Source: Ammoniphilus oxalaticus | Lineage (GTDB): Bacteria; Bacillota; Bacilli; Aneurinibacillales; RAOX-1 | Reading direction: 5' to 3' | NCBI RefSeq assembly: GCF_003609605.1 | Contig: NZ_MCHY01000001.1 | Coordinates: 1 to 64,000 of the forward strand | Length of the DNA stretch: 64,000 nucleotides | Shown: positions 62,503 to 64,000 of the stretch, piece after piece | How positions within the stretch are numbered: position 1 is the first letter of the stretch | How the letters are laid out: each line of letters starts with the position of its first letter | The notes under the pieces: generated by a model | Database searches by the model: none | The model's input: the letters and a program-made list of their open reading frames with translations, nothing else | What the model was told of the DNA's origin: nothing | Position numbers and translations under genes: made by a program

Positions 62503-63828
62503 TTGAAAACTAAGTTGCAAACGTATGTAGATGCAGAAAATTTTATGTACGAATCTTTTTTACGGGCCCAAGCTTATATTCCAAAAGCGGATGATTCGGT
62601 CACGCGTGATCCCAAACGAGCCAGATGGTTATTAGATCAACTAGGCAAGCCCGATCAAGGTATAAAAACAGTGTTGGTTGCGGGCAGTAAAGGGAAAGGA
62701 TCGACATCCCATCTCATTTCTATTTTATTGCGTGGCTTAGGATACCGAGTGGGGTTGTTTACTTCACCGCATCTGATCCAGTTTACGGAACGAATTCAAG
62801 TGAACGGGCAGCAGATTAGCGAGCTAGATTTTTTGCGCCTCACAAGAAAGATCGAGCCATATGTAAATGAGCTAGAAACGAAACTCGAGCGCGTCGCTTA
62901 TCAAGGACCGATCGGTTTGGCGTTGAGTGTTGCTTGGCTTTACTTTAAGGAACAGCAAATTGATTTTGCTGTGATTGAGGCCGGTCGCGGCGGTAGATTT
63001 GACGAAGCGAATGTTGTTTCAAATCAGTGGGCCGCGCTTAGTTCACTGTTCCCGGAACACCTTGATACGTTAGGACCAACCATTGAGGACATCATATGGC
63101 ATAAACTGGGCATTGTCAAAGGGGAAACGACGACGGTGATCGTTAATCATCAACAACACGCGATTCTTGAAACGTTGCGCTCAGAGCTTAGTCATATAAA
63201 GGATCTGCGTGTCTATGGTGAACAATTTCAGGCTGACTCTATTCAACTAGATCGGAGCGGAATTACTTTTCAGCTACGGACTGAACGAGCGGATTATGGC
63301 CGACTCCACCTCCCGTTGTTAGGCGCTTTCCAGGCAAATAACGCCGCGACTGCTGTTGCCTGTTGCGAATCGATCATCGGTGATCGTTTCCCCGAACAAC
63401 TACTGCGTGATACGTTAGCGCAAGCTCGCTGGCCAGGCAGATGTGAACTGCTCAGTCAAAATCCGACCGTGATTGCGGATGGAGCGATCAACGCCGTTTC
63501 CGCGCTGTACATTCAAGAGTTGGTGGAAACAATCGGTTTTCAAAAAGTGATTTCGATTGTGGGCGTTCCTGTCGATAAAGATTATGAGGGCGTAATTCGA
63601 GTTGTTAGCGGCTTTTCGGAACAAGTGATTATCTCCACGCCCGATTTATCGCACAAATCATTTTCGGCGGAGGCGTTCATTTTTGCAAAAAAGATGAATC
63701 GATCTTCTCGAGAAATTACTCCTTTAGACAAGGCTTTAGAATTCGCGAAACAACAACCTGGCGTCGATTTAATTTTAATTGTTGGCACACAAACATTCAT
63801 TGGCAACGCAAAGCGACTATACCGCTAG
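62503..63828 (+). CDS. Divergent FolC-like Mur ligase family protein
   Basis: A 441-residue ATP-dependent ligase with the FolC layout: P-loop AGSKGKGSTSH near residue 60, then GLFTSPHL and ERIQVNG, IEAGRGGRFDEANVV, and a C-terminal Mur-type domain. Several normally fixed residues differ: TNGKGS is SKGKGS, EVGLGGRLDATN is EAGRGGRFDEAN, and DGAHNP is DGAINA. Folylpolyglutamate synthase is therefore unlikely to be its job, though some ligase or nucleotide-binding function may remain. TTG 62503 has only a distant AAGGAA upstream. It precedes thrS. Confidence 0.8.
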   Translation: MKTKLQTYVDAENFMYESFLRAQAYIPKADDSVTRDPKRARWLLDQLGKPDQGIKTVLVAGSKGKGSTSHLISILLRGLGYRVGLFTSPHLIQFTERIQVNGQQISELDFLRLTRKIEPYVNELETKLERVAYQGPIGLALSVAWLYFKEQQIDFAVIEAGRGGRFDEANVVSNQWAALSSLFPEHLDTLGPTIEDIIWHKLGIVKGETTTVIVNHQQHAILETLRSELSHIKDLRVYGEQFQADSIQLDRSGITFQLRTERADYGRLHLPLLGAFQANNAATAVACCESIIGDRFPEQLLRDTLAQARWPGRCELLSQNPTVIADGAINAVSALYIQELVETIGFQKVISIVGVPVDKDYEGVIRVVSGFSEQVIISTPDLSHKSFSAEAFIFAKKMNRSSREITPLDKALEFAKQQPGVDLILIVGTQTFIGNAKRLYR

Positions 63829-63921
63829 AACTCATTGTTTGTAAGGACAAGCTGGCTTTTCTAGGCTAGATTCGGTATGATAAAAAAATGATGGATATAG
63901 TAAAAAGAGGTGTGTGAGAAA

Positions 63922-64000
63922 ATGTCAGTGGTACAGGTCAAATTAAAGGACGGAAGTGTCCGCGAAGTTGAATCAGGCATCAATCTGCGTGACCTTGCAG
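63922..64000 (+). CDS. thrS: Threonyl-tRNA synthetase, start only
   Basis: Only 26 codons are inside the window. The translation begins MSVVQVKLKDGSVREV and continues into the TGS-domain pattern GINLRDLA, as in ThrS. ATG 63922 follows AGAGGTGTG. The 93 bases between the preceding gene and this start are too few for a T-box leader, unlike thrS of B. subtilis. Confidence 0.8.
   Translation, partial: MSVVQVKLKDGSVREVESGINLRDLA

Overview
The window is a stretch of chromosome from a spore-forming Firmicute of the order Bacillales. Evidence is the sspH spore-protein gene, refZ, DUF1540 and DUF3905-type small proteins, Shine-Dalgarno sites of the AGGAGG type, T-box and SAM-I riboswitches, and a gene backbone in the Bacillus subtilis order (sftA ... 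aroA-ccpA ... acuC-acuB/acsA ... tyrS-rpsD ... refZ-ezrA ... nifZ-thiI). An OxlT-like antiporter, glcDF and a TAXI-TRAP carboxylate transporter would suit an Aneurinibacillus/Ammoniphilus-like, possibly oxalate- or glycolate-using organism; that genus-level idea is only a guess. No insertion sequence, prophage or CRISPR array was seen. Layout: 1-700 is the end of a tRNA cluster (Ala, Asn, Ser, Met, fMet, Trp, Ser). 830-17.1 kb holds sftA and then accessory genes where B. subtilis carries murC and ytxGHJ: an L,D-transpeptidase, a TAXI-TRAP operon, a small molybdenum-cofactor operon (moaC-moaB-SUOX-fold fragment), a Nudix hydrolase, a PDZ-less HtrA-like protease, an orphan carbamate kinase, a TerC protein under a Mn2+ (yybP-ykoY) riboswitch, and a peptide/nickel-type ABC importer. 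17.3-35.6 kb is the conserved backbone: aroA, ccpA, mtnN, acuCB/acsA (no acuA), a class A PBP with a fibronectin domain, T-box-tyrS, rpsD with a long leader, a histidine phosphatase, refZ, and an EzrA-like protein carrying an extra extracytoplasmic TPM domain. 35.7-44 kb is mixed: HPP-type membrane protein, sigma/anti-sigma pair, a second TerC, an OxlT-like MFS protein, sspH, a DUF1540 protein, a site-2 protease, and an internally deleted CapA-type gene. 44.2-64 kb holds glcDF, nifZ-thiI, znuCB with a Zur-like operator, an orphan soluble histidine kinase, SAM riboswitch-metI, T-box-trpS, pdp, a THUMP RNA methyltransferase with a tiny overlapping membrane-protein gene, four exact-period 82-bp tandem repeats, zwf, a divergent FolC-like Mur ligase and the start of thrS. 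Themes: amino-acid and tRNA charging genes are under RNA control (tyrS and trpS T-boxes, SAM-I at metI); metal homeostasis is under a Mn riboswitch (TerC) and probably Zur (znuCB); carbon flux (acsA, acuBC, ccpA, glcDF, zwf, carboxylate transporters) is grouped; cell division and envelope functions include sftA, refZ, the EzrA-like protein, PBP and L,D-transpeptidase. The most unusual items are the TPM-EzrA architecture, the 82-bp repeat array, the FolC-like protein with altered active-site motifs, the catalytically damaged CapA gene, the SUOX-like fragment in the Moco operon, and a long unexplained leader before ccpA.
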